Shown here in pieces: positions 1 through 10,461 of a stretch of 64,000 nucleotides of DNA. A program made the translations under genes and the position numbers. The notes below the pieces were generated by a model. It was not told the origin of the DNA. It saw nothing but the letters and a program-made list of their open reading frames with translations, and did not search any database. Source of the stretch: an uncultured Anaeroplasmataceae bacterium (GTDB lineage Bacteria; Bacillota_I; Bacilli_A; Acholeplasmatales; Anaeroplasmataceae); NCBI GenBank assembly GCA_934229785.1, contig CAKQEA010000004.1, positions 1-64,000 of the forward strand, in the 5' to 3' direction. Each line of letters starts with the position of its first letter. The first letter of the stretch is position 1.

Positions 1-97
1 CCACCAGTATTTCCTCCTGATGGTGTATCTGTACTTCCACCAGTATTTCCTCCTGATGGCTTATCTGTACTTCCACCAGTATTTCCTCCTGATGGGG
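1..97. repeat. 36-base tandem repeat in lipoprotein linker
   Basis: A 36-base unit begins at 1, 37 and 73 with only a few substitutions and continues past the window edge. It encodes the Gly/Ser/Thr linker of the lipoprotein, in frame (12 residues per unit). Copy number is likely to vary by slippage. Confidence 0.85.
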
Positions 98-437
98 TAT
101 CACCACCAGAAGGAGTATCTACTTTTTTCCATTTTGCAATTAAAGATATATTTGAAGTAATCGCTTTTGTATAATCAAATTTTGTTCCATCAGTATTATA
201 CCAACCCTCAAAAGTATATCCTTCCTTTGTAATACCTTCAGGATCAGAAATTGATTCTCCTTGTTTTACATCAATAGTTTTAACTTTTTCATTGTCTGAA
301 TAAAAAGAAATAGTATAACTAGTTGTTTGTGTATCATTTGGTTTTTCAACATTTGGTGTTTTTGAACTGCAACTTGCTAAGCATAAAGCAGATGAAGCCA
401 TTAATAGACTCGTTAAAATTAATTTTCTTTTTTTCAT
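1..437 (-). CDS. InlB-repeat lipoprotein, 3' end outside window
   Basis: Reading down from the ATG at 437 gives a lipoprotein that runs off the left edge of the window. It has a basic start, a hydrophobic stretch and a lipobox L20-A-S-C23, so it should be exported and lipid-anchored. A single Listeria-Bacteroides (InlB B) repeat follows, with the usual F-x-G-W-Y and I-A-K-W ends, at about residues 40-105. After that comes a Gly/Ser/Thr/Pro-rich linker made of 12-residue units of the type PSGGNTGGSTDT. The linker looks like a wall or surface spacer. The gene lies 58 bases downstream of another lipoprotein with the same design, so they may be co-transcribed. The substrate or partner is unknown, and the C-terminal part cannot be seen. 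Confidence 0.85.
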   Translation of the reverse strand, partial: MKKRKLILTSLLMASSALCLASCSSKTPNVEKPNDTQTTSYTISFYSDNEKVKTIDVKQGESISDPEGITKEGYTFEGWYNTDGTKFDYTKAITSNISLIAKWKKVDTPSGGDTPSGGNTGGSTDKPSGGNTGGSTDTPSGGNTG

Positions 438-495
438 ATAATTTCTCCAATACCTCTTTTAAAAATAACTTTCAAAATATTACATTAATATTTTA

Positions 496-3400
496 TTATT
501 CTTGATTACTTACTGTTATTTCATAAGTTGCTGTAGTATATTTTCCATACTTTACAACTACTTTATAAGTACCAGCAGCACTTAAATTTTCTACTAATTC
601 ATTATTTGAATTATAAATTTTAGATGTTAAATTTTCTGTATTGCAATCAATAGCATCTCCATCTTTAACATTTAACTTAATATTTGATAAATCAATATTA
701 TCACCAACAACATACTCTGTCTTTACTGAAGATGTATCAAGACCTGTATATTCTGTAGTAGAGATTTTTTCATACTTTAATCCCCAAAATATAAGTCGAC
801 TTTTGGAAGCTGAAATTTTATATTCTTGATTTGCATTGACATCGAATGTGAACATTACAGGAGTACTTCCAGGACACTTATTATTAGAACTATAAGAAGT
901 CACTTCTTTGCCGTCAAGTTGTAAATTTGCATTTTGATCTTTCCAACTACCATCTCCAATTGAAAAATATAAAACTAATTTCATTGAATATGCAGCTTTA
1001 ATAGTTAAAATATTTCCTGATCCAGTTGGTAGAAATGCCTTTTCAAAAACCATATTATCTTCTGCAACACCATTTTTGTCCGTTAATGTACCTAACTTTG
1101 ATGCAGAGATTTCAATAAATTCATTTTTATTTGTCATATTATTCCAATTATCATATAAAATATAATCATTTGTTATATTTTTTTCAGCATCATGCCATTT
1201 AGCATATAATGTTAGATTTTCATAAACTTTTTCATTAGGATCAAATTCATTTGTTAAGTCAGCATCATAATACCAACCAATAAGAATAGCATCATCAGCT
1301 ACCAATGTTGATGGTTCTTTAAAAGCGATACCATACTTCACACTTGATGTAGGTAATGATTTTTCAGCATAATTTGTAACATAAGAAATTTCTATATCTA
1401 AAGAATTTAATTCAGTAATACAAGCATCAATATTTGCTGTTGCATTTTCTAAAGCTGCAGTAACTTCTGCACTTGTTTCAAGATTTTCAACATCAGTTTT
1501 AAATTTATTAATAATTGATTCAATTTTTTCTTTTGCTGACTTTGAATTTAAATCTTTATGTAAATCTATTGTAGATTTTTGAGCATAGCCTTCTAGTTCA
1601 CTAATTGCTTCAGTTCTAACTTCTGAAACTGGTCTAGATGCATTACTTACAATCTCAGAAATGTTTGTTTTTGTTTCATTAACAATTAAATTGATAGAAT
1701 CAATTGTTAATGCAGAGTCAATTCTTGTCTTAGCATCAGATAATGCTTGATCAATTAAATTTTTATTAGCTAAATCATTTTCATTTAATTCTGATTTTTT
1801 AACTACAGCAAATTTATCTAACTCATCATAAGTCAATAGTTTTTCAAGATTAATTTTAGTTTCATTAACTTTTGTAGTAATTTCTTCTTCAGTTTTTGCT
1901 TCATCAATTACATTAAATGCATTATTCTTTAAAGTAGAAATTTTATTTAACAATTGTGAATCTTTTTCTTCTGTTAGATCACTAATCTTTGATGTAATGT
2001 AGCTATCTAATTCATTTTTGCTATCAGTTTTAAGCTTATTAAATGCTACCTGTTCATCATTTAATACTTCAGATAATGCTTTCTTACAAGCATTAAAAGT
2101 TTCAACAACAGCATCCTTTGTTTCTGCATTTGAAATTGCATTAAGACCACTTTCTTTTATACTTGCAAGTTCATTTGCATTTTGAGTATATTTTGTCAAA
2201 TCATATTTTGCATATAAAGAATCAACTTTCTCAGTATACTTAGTTTTGTATTCATCTAAACCAGGTAAATTTCCCTTCACTGCAACATAATCAACTGAGC
2301 ATGTTTTATCACCTGAATCACTTGATAAAAATTTTAAGCCACAAATTGATTTAAAATTAAATTTCGTATCTATATTTGTTGTATCAATAATAAACTTTAC
2401 TTCATTATCAACAGAAATTGTTAAATAGAATGTATTATTATCTAAATCGATTTTAAAATATAACTCATAATCAACATTATCAGCAAATTTCAACTGTAAA
2501 TTATTATCAGAATTATATAAAGAATCATTTGAACCATTAAGTCTATATTTTAATAATTCTGCATTATTTTTTATTCTATCAGTTGTTAATCCAAATATCT
2601 CACTTGCTTCAGTTTTAACATCTGAAGTACCATAGATTTGGAAGAATGAATAAGAACCACCAGAATTTGCTAAACTTAATTTAGTAACACCTTCTACAAC
2701 TCCACTTAAAATTTCATCTTCAAATGAAATATAAGCTTGTGTACCATTATCAGTTGTATCAACTAATTTTAATTTTCCGTTATCAATGCTTAATTCATTC
2801 TTATTTGATGGGTCATCATATGATATTTCATTCTTTTTTATGTTTTTATATGAATATAATCCTTTGTGTCCCCATGATTTGAATTCTTCAAATGTTTCTG
2901 TACTATCATTAAAATCGTTTTTATATAAAACATTTTCTCCATTTGCTAAAACATAATAACGATCAATAACATACTTAGCCTTAATAGTTGTATTTGATGT
3001 TATTGGTGTATCAAAATTAAATTCATTTTCATTAGAATCTACCCAACCAGCAAAGATGTAACCAGCCTTTGATGGACCTTCTACCACATTCACTTTATTA
3101 CCATTTTCAATTGTTTCTGTTTGTAATACTTCTTCACCATCAACAAAAGTAACTGTAAATAATTGATTATATTTTGCTTTAATTGTTGTGTTTGATGTTA
3201 TTGGTGTATCAAAATTAAATCCATTTCCATTAGAATCTACCCAGCCTTTAAATACATAGCCTGCCTTTGTAGGATTTGATGTAGGCTTAGATATAGTAGC
3301 ATTTTCATCTACCTCGTAGTTTGCGAAATCTCCCTCGCCGCCATCAAGATCAAATGTGATTGTATATTTTGTTACTTCTGGAGTATCTGGATTTTCCACT

Positions 3401-3723
3401 AAAGACCATTTTGCATACAAAATAATATTTGATGATACTTCAATATCAAAATTATATGATATCTCAAAATTTGAATCAACATACCAACCATCTAATTTAT
3501 AGCCTTCATTAACAATTTCAGGTTTTGAAACTTTATCACCTTGATTAACTATTTTTCCTTCAATAAGCTTTTCACAATTTGTAACAAATGTTACTGTGTA
3601 AGTAATTGTTTCTTGCTCAGGATTTGGTTTTTCATTATTGTTTGTTTCCTGTTTTTTACAAGATGCTAAGCTAAAAATTGATGTCGCAACTAATAAGCTT
3701 ACAAAAATGCTTTTCTTTTTCAT
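496..3723 (-). CDS. Large multi-domain InlB-repeat lipoprotein
   Basis: A 1075-residue secreted lipoprotein with signal peptide and lipobox L19-A-S-C22. Visible layout: three InlB B repeats at about residues 40-252; a beta-rich region at about 255-490 that resembles a LamG/concanavalin-type glycan-binding domain; a long charged helical region at about 490-790; a fourth InlB repeat at about 798-860; another beta domain with a sugar-binding flavour; and a C-terminal Ig-like domain ending in a Y-K-V-V-V-K-Y type strand. Repeats 2 and 3 are close copies. It is probably a surface adhesin or polysaccharide-binding protein; no catalytic motif is recognised. The ribosome site AGGAGAG lies just before the ATG. 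Three CG-centred palindromes upstream suggest carbohydrate-responsive control. Confidence 0.8.
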   Translation of the reverse strand: MKKKSIFVSLLVATSIFSLASCKKQETNNNEKPNPEQETITYTVTFVTNCEKLIEGKIVNQGDKVSKPEIVNEGYKLDGWYVDSNFEISYNFDIEVSSNIILYAKWSLVENPDTPEVTKYTITFDLDGGEGDFANYEVDENATISKPTSNPTKAGYVFKGWVDSNGNGFNFDTPITSNTTIKAKYNQLFTVTFVDGEEVLQTETIENGNKVNVVEGPSKAGYIFAGWVDSNENEFNFDTPITSNTTIKAKYVIDRYYVLANGENVLYKNDFNDSTETFEEFKSWGHKGLYSYKNIKKNEISYDDPSNKNELSIDNGKLKLVDTTDNGTQAYISFEDEILSGVVEGVTKLSLANSGGSYSFFQIYGTSDVKTEASEIFGLTTDRIKNNAELLKYRLNGSNDSLYNSDNNLQLKFADNVDYELYFKIDLDNNTFYLTISVDNEVKFIIDTTNIDTKFNFKSICGLKFLSSDSGDKTCSVDYVAVKGNLPGLDEYKTKYTEKVDSLYAKYDLTKYTQNANELASIKESGLNAISNAETKDAVVETFNACKKALSEVLNDEQVAFNKLKTDSKNELDSYITSKISDLTEEKDSQLLNKISTLKNNAFNVIDEAKTEEEITTKVNETKINLEKLLTYDELDKFAVVKKSELNENDLANKNLIDQALSDAKTRIDSALTIDSINLIVNETKTNISEIVSNASRPVSEVRTEAISELEGYAQKSTIDLHKDLNSKSAKEKIESIINKFKTDVENLETSAEVTAALENATANIDACITELNSLDIEISYVTNYAEKSLPTSSVKYGIAFKEPSTLVADDAILIGWYYDADLTNEFDPNEKVYENLTLYAKWHDAEKNITNDYILYDNWNNMTNKNEFIEISASKLGTLTDKNGVAEDNMVFEKAFLPTGSGNILTIKAAYSMKLVLYFSIGDGSWKDQNANLQLDGKEVTSYSSNNKCPGSTPVMFTFDVNANQEYKISASKSRLIFWGLKYEKISTTEYTGLDTSSVKTEYVVGDNIDLSNIKLNVKDGDAIDCNTENLTSKIYNSNNELVENLSAAGTYKVVVKYGKYTTATYEITVSNQE
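2980..3245. repeat. Near-identical internal repeat, two copies
   Basis: Bases about 2980-3051 and 3176-3245 are near-identical and encode the C-terminal halves of InlB repeats 3 and 2 of the lipoprotein (W-V-D-S-N...F-D-T-P-I-T-S-N-T-T). The low divergence points to recent duplication or gene conversion within the gene. Confidence 0.75.
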
Positions 3724-3747
3724 TTTTAATCTCTCCTCTTTTTTCTT

Positions 3748-3821
3748 AAACGTTTACTAATTTTCAAAAATATATAAATGTTATGAAAACGTTTTTGTAA
3801 CATGTTTAGAAAACGCTAACA
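3748..3821. promoter_or_regulatory. Three cre-like CG-centred palindromes
   Basis: Upstream of the large lipoprotein lie AAACGTTT (centre 3751/3752), TGAAAACGTTTTTG (3784-3797, centre 3790/3791) and AGAAAACGCTAAC (centre 3814/3815). The middle one matches 12 of 14 bases of the CcpA cre core TGAAAACGTTTTCA. They are likely operators for a LacI/GalR or CcpA-type regulator. Which regulator binds them is inference. Confidence 0.5.
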
Positions 3822-3890
3822 CTAATAAAATACCATATTGTAATAAATTTTACAATACATTTTTTATGTAATTGTAACTATTTGTAAAAT

Positions 3891-3935
3891 AAAAGAAAAA
3901 ATACACATTAAGTTTTTTTTATACCTAATGTGTAT
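3891..3935 (-). terminator. parC terminator
   Basis: Ten-base stem ATACACATTA / TAATGTGTAT (3901-3910 and 3926-3935), followed on the minus strand by a U-rich tract. It sits five bases after the parC stop codon. Confidence 0.85.
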
Positions 3936-3940
3936 TTATA

Positions 3941-6664
3941 CTAATCTTCGTCAAATAATGACATTTTTTTATAGCTTATCTCTTTTTGTGGTTTATCCTC
4001 ACTATCATCAATTGATGGTGAAAATAAATTAGATTTTTTACCTGTTTCTTTGGCAAGTATAGCATCAAGCTCATTTAAAATATCTGGAGCCTTATCCTTC
4101 TTTTTAACTGATAAAGGCTTTTCAATCTCACTACCATCATCTAGCATAGAAAAAATATCTCTTTTTTCTTCTATTAAATAATCCTGTGATACAGTTTTAT
4201 CCGGATTTTGAGGTTTTGGAAGACTCATTGACATTAAATCATGTAAATCATTATTTGATGGTTCAAATGTTTTTCCATAATCTGCAACATTATACTTCAA
4301 ATCCTTAGTCTCCAATGTGTCATTACCATTTTTATAAATGATATTGATTAAAACATTTTCTTTAAACTGATTTGGAGTCATCTTCTTACTATCAACTGCT
4401 AAATATGGATTACTCTTTATTTTCTTTATAACGGTATTACCACTACGACTTCTTTTTGTTAAAGGTACATCAGTAATTTTCATTCTCTTAATTGTACTTC
4501 TATTAGTTAAAATTAAGAAATCATCGCCCTTATTTGCATAAAAAGCAGATACTACCTCATCATCAGACTTTAAATTAATTGATCTTACACCACCGGCTGT
4601 TGTGCCATATAGTGAGATATCTGTTGCTCTAAAACGAAGTGCCTCACAATTTTTAGTTACAAGCATAATTTCTAATGGATCAGAAATAATATCTGTTGCA
4701 ACCAATTCATCACCATCTGCAAGCTTCATTGCCCTAACTGGCTTTGTATATCTTGTTACTTCAAACTCTGATAATAAGGTTTGCTTTATAGTACCTGTTT
4801 TAGTACATAGCAATACATTTTGAGCCTCCTTAAAGCTTGATATTGCATAAACAGATATAAATTTTTCCTTTGGTTGGATAGCAACCATACTATTTATAAA
4901 TGTTCCAACATCCTTAAATTTAGTTTCAGGGAGCTTATAAACTGGTAAATAAATAAAGTTACCTAAAGTTGTAAAAATAAGTAGCGTATCAAGTGTTGAA
5001 ACCTCATTAAGATAAATTACTGCATCGTTATCCTTTAAGGTATTTAATTTAGATGAATTATATGCCTTTATGGATGCACGTTTAATATAACCCTCTCGTG
5101 ATACTGATACAACACATTGTTCTTTAGAAATTAATTCTGTTTCATCAATCTTAATATTAGCATTTTCATCTTTAATTTCAGTTTTTCTTGGTGAAACTAA
5201 AATCTTATTCATTTCATTAAGTTCTTTTTTTATAACCTTTAATAATTCCTTTTCACTTGATAATATTTTTTGATATTCAATAATATTTTCATTTAGTGTT
5301 TTTTGTTCATTCATTAAGGCTGTTATATCCTGATTTGATAAACGATATAGCTGCATAGTAACAATTGCTTCAGCTTGTTCTTCTGTGAAACCAAACTTAG
5401 CAACCAAATTTTCTTTGGAATTAGCCTTATTAGATGATGCTCTAATCGTTTTAATAACCTCATCTAATATACTAATCATTTTTATAAGACCCTCAACAAT
5501 ATGAAGACGCTTTAAAGCCTTATTTAATTCAAAATTAGTTCTATTCGTTACTACATCCTTTTGATGCTCAATATATGCATCTAATATAGGAAGTACACCT
5601 AAGCGCATTGGTCTACGATTACAAATAGATACCATATTGTAATTAATATTACATTGTAAATCAGTATTTTTAAAGAAGAAATTTATAATAGCATCAGCAT
5701 TAGCACCCTTCTTTAAATCGATTGCAATTCGAAGTCCATCTCTACCTGATTCATCTCGACATTCAATAACATCAGGAACCTTTCCATCCATTCTAAGCTG
5801 TTCCATCTTTTCAACAGTTTTAGATTTAAATGTATCATATGGAATTTCGGTTATAACAATTCTTTGTTGACCTCCACCCATATCCTCAAGTTCATATTTA
5901 CTTCTTACGACTACAGTACCTGCACCTGTCAAAAAGGCCTCTCTAATTCCATCTCGACCCATAATAATGCCACCAGTTGGGAAATCTGGTCCAGGCATAA
6001 TTTCAAGTAATTCATCAACAGTCATATTTGGGTTATTTATTCTAGCAATTGTAGCATTAACAACCTCATTTATATTATGAGTTGGAATATAGGTTGCATA
6101 ACCTGATGATATACCCATGGCACCATTAACAAGTAAATTTGGAAATTTAGCAGGTAAAACAGTTGGTTCTACCTCCTCATCATCAAAGTTTGGAATAAAT
6201 GGAACTGTATTTTTATCTATATCCTCAAGAAGATACTCTGCATTTTTAGATAATCTTGTTTCGGTATAACGCATCGCAGCTGGACCATCACCATCAATAG
6301 AACCATTATTACCATGCATATCAATTAAAGTTACACCCATTTTCCAGCTTTGACTCATACGAACCATTGCTTCATAAATAGAAGAATCTCCATGTGGGTG
6401 ATATTTACCCATTACATCACCAACAATACGAGCACTCTTTTTATATGGCGCGTTAGAGTTTACCTTTAAATTGTTCATTCCGTATAAAATACGTCTTTGT
6501 ACTGGTTTTAAACCATCACGAATATCAGGGATTGCACGCTCCTGAATAATATACTTTGAATATCTTCCAAATCTATCTCCCAAAGCTTCCTCTAAACGAG
6601 TTTCTTGGAATTTTTCTTGAAGGAACATATCAAGCTTTTTCTTTATTGAATCACTTTTTGCCAT
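3941..6664 (-). CDS. parC: DNA topoisomerase IV subunit A
   Basis: Breakage-reunion subunit of the type IIA topoisomerase that decatenates daughter chromosomes. The 907-residue protein has the winged-helix/tower region, the catalytic Tyr133 in AAMRYTE, and the quinolone-region motif [10 protein letters not shown] with Ser94 and Glu98, a drug-susceptible pattern. The C-terminal half carries the beta-pinwheel blades, followed by a charged, low-complexity tail of about 100 residues. The start at 6664 lies one base after the parE stop, so the two subunits are translationally linked. I call it ParC rather than GyrA because the pair sits divergently beside plsY, as in Bacillus; gyrA/gyrB would be expected near dnaA. 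It ends in TAG. Confidence 0.88.
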   Translation of the reverse strand: MAKSDSIKKKLDMFLQEKFQETRLEEALGDRFGRYSKYIIQERAIPDIRDGLKPVQRRILYGMNNLKVNSNAPYKKSARIVGDVMGKYHPHGDSSIYEAMVRMSQSWKMGVTLIDMHGNNGSIDGDGPAAMRYTETRLSKNAEYLLEDIDKNTVPFIPNFDDEEVEPTVLPAKFPNLLVNGAMGISSGYATYIPTHNINEVVNATIARINNPNMTVDELLEIMPGPDFPTGGIIMGRDGIREAFLTGAGTVVVRSKYELEDMGGGQQRIVITEIPYDTFKSKTVEKMEQLRMDGKVPDVIECRDESGRDGLRIAIDLKKGANADAIINFFFKNTDLQCNINYNMVSICNRRPMRLGVLPILDAYIEHQKDVVTNRTNFELNKALKRLHIVEGLIKMISILDEVIKTIRASSNKANSKENLVAKFGFTEEQAEAIVTMQLYRLSNQDITALMNEQKTLNENIIEYQKILSSEKELLKVIKKELNEMNKILVSPRKTEIKDENANIKIDETELISKEQCVVSVSREGYIKRASIKAYNSSKLNTLKDNDAVIYLNEVSTLDTLLIFTTLGNFIYLPVYKLPETKFKDVGTFINSMVAIQPKEKFISVYAISSFKEAQNVLLCTKTGTIKQTLLSEFEVTRYTKPVRAMKLADGDELVATDIISDPLEIMLVTKNCEALRFRATDISLYGTTAGGVRSINLKSDDEVVSAFYANKGDDFLILTNRSTIKRMKITDVPLTKRSRSGNTVIKKIKSNPYLAVDSKKMTPNQFKENVLINIIYKNGNDTLETKDLKYNVADYGKTFEPSNNDLHDLMSMSLPKPQNPDKTVSQDYLIEEKRDIFSMLDDGSEIEKPLSVKKKDKAPDILNELDAILAKETGKKSNLFSPSIDDSEDKPQKEISYKKMSLFDED

Positions 6665-6665
6665 C

Positions 6666-8585
6666 TTATTCCTCCTCTAATGTAAATGAAACATGATTTT
6701 CTAGCCAATCTCTACGTCTAGCAGAATCAGATCCCATTAAAATATTAATTTGAGATTCAGCCTCAACAGGATCATCTATGTGAACCTGAACTAAGGTTCT
6801 TGTTTCAGGATTCATTGTTGTATCCCAAAGCTGCTCAGCATTCATTTCACCAAGACCTTTGTATCTTTGTAAAATTGTTGGACACTTGCAGCTTGCAAGA
6901 ATTTTATCCTTTTCTTCATTTGTCCAAGCATACAAAATTTCTTCCTTTTTACCACGCTTTGTAATTTTAAATAATGGTGGTAAAGCTAAATAAATTCTTC
7001 CATCCTCCACAAGTGGACGCATATATCTAAAGAAAAATGTTAGTAGTAAAACCTGAATATGAGCACCATCATCATCGGCATCTGTCATTATAATTATTTT
7101 CTTATAATTACATTTCTTTAAATCAAACTTTTCACCATAATCAGCACCAATAGTGTAGATCATAGTGTTAATTTCTTCATTTCTTAGGGCTGAATCAGCT
7201 GTAGCCTTTTCAGTATTTAAAACCTTACCACGTAATGGTAGGATTGCTTGGAATCTTCTATCTCTTCCTTGCTTTGCAGATCCACCGGCAGAATCACCCT
7301 CAACAAGATATAATTCGTTTATTTCTTTATTTTTTTCACTTGTTGGAGCAAGCTTAGCTGAAATATTTCTTTCTTCCTTGCTCTTTTTATCCATACGAGC
7401 CTGCTCTCTTGCTTTTCTTGCAGCCGCACGAGCCTCAGCTTCCTTCATAGCCTTAGTGATAATTTTTTCAGCTACCTCTTTATTTTCAATTAAAAAATAA
7501 GTAAGCTTATCATATAAAACAGAATCAACAGCTGTTTTAGCTGCTGGTGTACCAAGCTTACCCTTAGTTTGTCCTTCAAACTCCAAAAGCTTCTCACCAA
7601 TTCTTACAGAAACAACTGCAGTCATACCAGCACGAATATCAGCACCCTCAAGAGTAACATTATCCTTGATTAGCTTTCTTGAGTGAGCATAATCATTAAA
7701 CGCTCTAGTAAGTGATGTCTTAAAGCCTGTTTCATGAGTACCACCATCACCTGTTTTAACGTTATTAACAAAAGATACTATTGTTTCGCTATATGAATCA
7801 ACAAATTGCATTGCAACCTCAACCTCAATGCTATTTGTATCATCAACCTTATAAATACCATCAAAATAAGCAACATTATGAATAGGTGCCTTTCCTTGAG
7901 TTAAAAATGTCACATATTCAGATATTCCATTTTCATAGACAAATGATTCCTGCTTATTGCTTCTTTTATCCTTTAAAACCATTTTCAAATTTTTAATTAA
8001 AAAAGCACTTTCCCTAATTCTTGTTTTAATAGTCTCAAAGTTATATACAGTTGTTGTAAAAATTGTAGGATCAGGTTTAAATGTTACTGTAGTTCCAGTC
8101 CTTTTTGTGTCACCCAATATTTCCATTTTTGATACATTTTTACCACCATTTGTAAATTTCATTTGATGAATTTTACCTTCACGATAAGATGTAACTGTCA
8201 TAAATGATGATAAAGCATTTACTACTGAACCACCAACACCATGTAATCCACCTGATGTTTTATAACCATTTCCACCAAACTTACCACCTGCATTTAGCTT
8301 AGTGTAAATAATTTCCATTGTATTCTTTCCTGTTACGTGCATTCCACAAGGAACACCACGACCATTATCCTCTACAGTTATTGAATTATCCTCATTAATA
8401 GTAACTGTTATTTCACGACCATAGCCTGCTAAAGCTTCATCAATTGAATTATCTACAATCTCCCAAACTAAATGGTGTAGACCTCGTTCATCTGTTGAAC
8501 CAATATACATACCAGGACGCTTTCTAACATGCTCAAGTCCTTCAAGTACTGTAATGGACTCGTCATTATATGCATTACTCTGCAT
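6666..8585 (-). CDS. parE: DNA topoisomerase IV subunit B
   Basis: ATPase subunit of topoisomerase IV. At 639 residues it has the family's usual length. The GHKL ATPase domain shows catalytic Glu42 in [11 protein letters not shown], the DNGRGVP motif at Asp73 and the Gly-rich lid GGLHGVGG. The transducer domain carries QTKGKLG. The TOPRIM domain shows EGDSAGG and DADDDGAHI, which hold the metal. The protein ends in the typical MGSD...RRRDWLE segment. It starts at ATG 8585 and is followed after one base by parC. The upstream region is shared with the divergent plsY gene; an AT-rich stretch with TATGAT could be its -10 box, but I cannot fix it. Confidence 0.9.
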   Translation of the reverse strand: MQSNAYNDESITVLEGLEHVRKRPGMYIGSTDERGLHHLVWEIVDNSIDEALAGYGREITVTINEDNSITVEDNGRGVPCGMHVTGKNTMEIIYTKLNAGGKFGGNGYKTSGGLHGVGGSVVNALSSFMTVTSYREGKIHQMKFTNGGKNVSKMEILGDTKRTGTTVTFKPDPTIFTTTVYNFETIKTRIRESAFLIKNLKMVLKDKRSNKQESFVYENGISEYVTFLTQGKAPIHNVAYFDGIYKVDDTNSIEVEVAMQFVDSYSETIVSFVNNVKTGDGGTHETGFKTSLTRAFNDYAHSRKLIKDNVTLEGADIRAGMTAVVSVRIGEKLLEFEGQTKGKLGTPAAKTAVDSVLYDKLTYFLIENKEVAEKIITKAMKEAEARAAARKAREQARMDKKSKEERNISAKLAPTSEKNKEINELYLVEGDSAGGSAKQGRDRRFQAILPLRGKVLNTEKATADSALRNEEINTMIYTIGADYGEKFDLKKCNYKKIIIMTDADDDGAHIQVLLLTFFFRYMRPLVEDGRIYLALPPLFKITKRGKKEEILYAWTNEEKDKILASCKCPTILQRYKGLGEMNAEQLWDTTMNPETRTLVQVHIDDPVEAESQINILMGSDSARRRDWLENHVSFTLEEE

Positions 8586-8694
8586 CTAAAATCACCATAC
8601 CTTCATCTTTACATATCATATCATAAATTGAAAAAATTCAAAAGACATTTCTTAAATTTCTACATTTTTTTCGTTTTTATTAAATGGCTTTATC

Positions 8695-8723
8695 TTTACT
8701 TATCATTTAAATAAGTATATAAT
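8695..8723 (+). promoter_or_regulatory. plsY promoter
   Basis: TTTACT at 8695-8700 and TATAAT at 8718-8723 with a 17-base spacer, sigma-A type, about 60 bases before the plsY start. Confidence 0.65.
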
Positions 8724-8783
8724 ATTTTTGAAGTTTATGAATAACAATCTAAATTTTCAAAAATTTAATAAAGGAGATAAAAT

Positions 8784-9467
8784 ATGCTTTTGAATATATC
8801 AGCTTCTAATGCACTTATATCCGTTTTATTCATAGTTTTATCTTATATTATCGGTTCTATACCATTTGGAATTGTAATTGGTAAAGGAATTAAAGGTATT
8901 GATATAAGAGAATATGGAAGTAAAAATATTGGATCAACAAATGCAATTAGAGTACTTGGAAAAAAGGTTGGCTACTTAGTATTTTTATGTGATGTTTTTA
9001 AGGGAATGACTGTAATAATCATTGTAAAAATATTAAGAAGCTGTGGAGTTTGGGATACACCAATATCTGAATTTTTCTATGGTGCTGCAGCAATACTAGG
9101 ACATTGCTTCTCTATGTTTTTAGAATTTAAAGGTGGAAAAGCGGTTGCTACATCACTTGGTGTTGTTTTGATAATGACTCCAATCCCTGCTATCTTATGC
9201 TTAATTGCATTCGTTATTATTTTAAAGATTTCAGGCTATGTATCACTTGCATCAACAGGAGCAACAATTACAGTAATTACCTCAGCTTGGATTTTATATG
9301 CCTGTGGAGTTGAAGCAACAAGCTTTCTTACTTATTTCATTGCTAAGCCTGAGCTACTAGTTGCAATCTTATATTCAATTTTAGCTTGCTTAATAATTTT
9401 TAAGCATCGTAAAAATTATAAACGATTGCTAAATGGAACAGAAAATAGCTTCAAGAAGAAAAAATAG
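8784..9467 (+). CDS. plsY: Acyl-phosphate:glycerol-3-phosphate acyltransferase
   Basis: Membrane enzyme that transfers an acyl group from acyl-phosphate to glycerol-3-phosphate, making lysophosphatidic acid, the first committed step of phospholipid synthesis. The 227-residue protein has the family's multi-pass layout. The three conserved loops are visible: GSIPFG near the start, the REYGSKNIGSTNAIR loop, and GHCFSMFLEFKGGKAVAT, which forms the phosphate-binding site. A clear AGGAGA ribosome site lies before the ATG. It is divergent from parE, a gene order shared with Bacillus. It is a single-gene unit ending at the hairpin at 9484. A plsC homologue that could act next lies at 49182-49979. Confidence 0.92.
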   Translation: MLLNISASNALISVLFIVLSYIIGSIPFGIVIGKGIKGIDIREYGSKNIGSTNAIRVLGKKVGYLVFLCDVFKGMTVIIIVKILRSCGVWDTPISEFFYGAAAILGHCFSMFLEFKGGKAVATSLGVVLIMTPIPAILCLIAFVIILKISGYVSLASTGATITVITSAWILYACGVEATSFLTYFIAKPELLVAILYSILACLIIFKHRKNYKRLLNGTENSFKKKK

Positions 9468-9483
9468 CATAAAATAAAAAATT

Positions 9484-9508
9484 GGAAATATTTAAATTTC
9501 CTTTTTTT
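9484..9508 (+). terminator. Bidirectional terminator plsY / cotJC
   Basis: Stem GGAAAT / ATTTCC (9484-9501), with a T run on the plus side and an A run on the other side, so it can stop both converging genes. Confidence 0.8.
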
Positions 9509-10073
9509 ATTGTTTTTTTTCTTTATAATCTTTATAATATTTTAAAGCCTCAGCAAATCTCTGATAGTGAATAATTTCTCTTTGTCTTAAAAAAGATAAT
9601 GGTCCTAAAATTTCTGGATTATCTGTTAAATCCATCAAATGCTCATATACACTTCTAGCTTTTTCTTCTGCCGCCATATCCTCTGTTAAATCAGTAATGT
9701 AATCACCGCTAGATGCTAAATATTTAACAGTAAATGCATTATCACCACTATCTGTAGGATAAATTCCACAGCCATGCTCAGTATATAAAGATTCTAAATC
9801 ATGTTTTTTAAAATCCTCTGGTGTTTGATTTAACGTTAACTGATGAATCATTGCATATAAAATCTCAACATGAGCCATTTCCTCAGTTGCAATTTCTAAA
9901 AGTAAATTTTTACCGACTAAATCAGGCATTGTTGGAGCTTGAGTAAAATATCTAATACAAGCTCCCATCTCTCCAGCATAACCACCAATTTGAGCCATTA
10001 ATATTTTCGCAAATTTCAAATCAGGCTTTGTTATCTTAACTGGAAATTCCAAATATTTTTTATACTCCCACAC
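9507..10073 (-). CDS. cotJC: Spore coat protein CotJC, manganese catalase family
   Basis: A 188-residue protein of the CotJC/manganese catalase family, a ferritin-like four-helix bundle. Carboxylate and His ligands of a di-metal site appear in GEMGACIRYF, EEMAHVEILYAMIH and AAEEKARSVYEHL...REIIHYQRF. CotJC is an inner spore coat component in Bacillus; whether this one still breaks down peroxide cannot be told from sequence. It overlaps the preceding cotJA-cotJB fusion by 14 bases, so the genes are translated together. Expression is probably confined to the mother cell during sporulation. The stop codon lies in the A/T run of the terminator shared with plsY. Confidence 0.88.
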   Translation of the reverse strand: MWEYKKYLEFPVKITKPDLKFAKILMAQIGGYAGEMGACIRYFTQAPTMPDLVGKNLLLEIATEEMAHVEILYAMIHQLTLNQTPEDFKKHDLESLYTEHGCGIYPTDSGDNAFTVKYLASSGDYITDLTEDMAAEEKARSVYEHLMDLTDNPEILGPLSFLRQREIIHYQRFAEALKYYKDYKEKKQ

Positions 10074-10440
10074 GATTATTACACCAAGCTTCCTTCAAAT
10101 CAAAATAACCACTAAACATAGGTGATTGCGCACTTAATCCACCAAACTTTTGTTCAACAAAGATTCTAACCTTATCCTTCTCTAAATTAATTCTATTTAA
10201 AGTTTCAACAGCATCCTTACAAGATGAATGTGTTGAAATATAAAGCGCTAATTCAATTGAAACAAAGGTATATACCTGTAAAACATAAAGTGCCTGTTCA
10301 AATTCAGTTAAATTATTAAGCTTTGGCACACTAAATTTATAAGGACAATATAAATTTTCCCATGCTGATCCTCTTAGAAATCCCTTTTCCATATCAGAAT
10401 TCAACTCAAATGGTTGGCTATTGATTTCTAATGTTTTCAT
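10060..10440 (-). CDS. cotJB: CotJA-CotJB fusion spore coat protein
   Basis: From the Met at 10440 this is a 126-residue protein. The first part has LRGSAWENLYCPYKF, which resembles the end of CotJA (the G-T/S...LY.PY motif). The rest matches CotJB: a helical stretch VSIELALYISTHSSCKDA, KVRIFVEQKFGGL and a C-terminal W. In Bacillus these are two genes, cotJA and cotJB, before cotJC; here no separate cotJA is seen. An ATG at 10458 is in frame, but GGGAG lies just after it, and the sporulation-type -10 box would place transcription start at about 10455, so 10440 is preferred. It overlaps cotJC by 14 bases. Confidence 0.75.
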   Translation of the reverse strand: MKTLEINSQPFELNSDMEKGFLRGSAWENLYCPYKFSVPKLNNLTEFEQALYVLQVYTFVSIELALYISTHSSCKDAVETLNRINLEKDKVRIFVEQKFGGLSAQSPMFSGYFDLKEAWCNNRVGV

Positions 10441-10461
10441 TTTTTTATCAACTCCCATATC

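Noticed and set aside
1..97. CRISPR array
   Set aside because: The repeat is direct and contiguous with no spacers, and is translated as part of a lipoprotein.
7165..7500. Plus-strand open frames inside parE, parC, ileS and others (for example 7165-7500 and 24701-25186)
   Set aside because: They lie opposite well-supported genes, have no ribosome sites and have unlikely compositions.
3941..8585. gyrA/gyrB instead of parC/parE
   Set aside because: The divergent plsY neighbour is the topoisomerase IV setting in Bacilli. Motifs alone do not decide.
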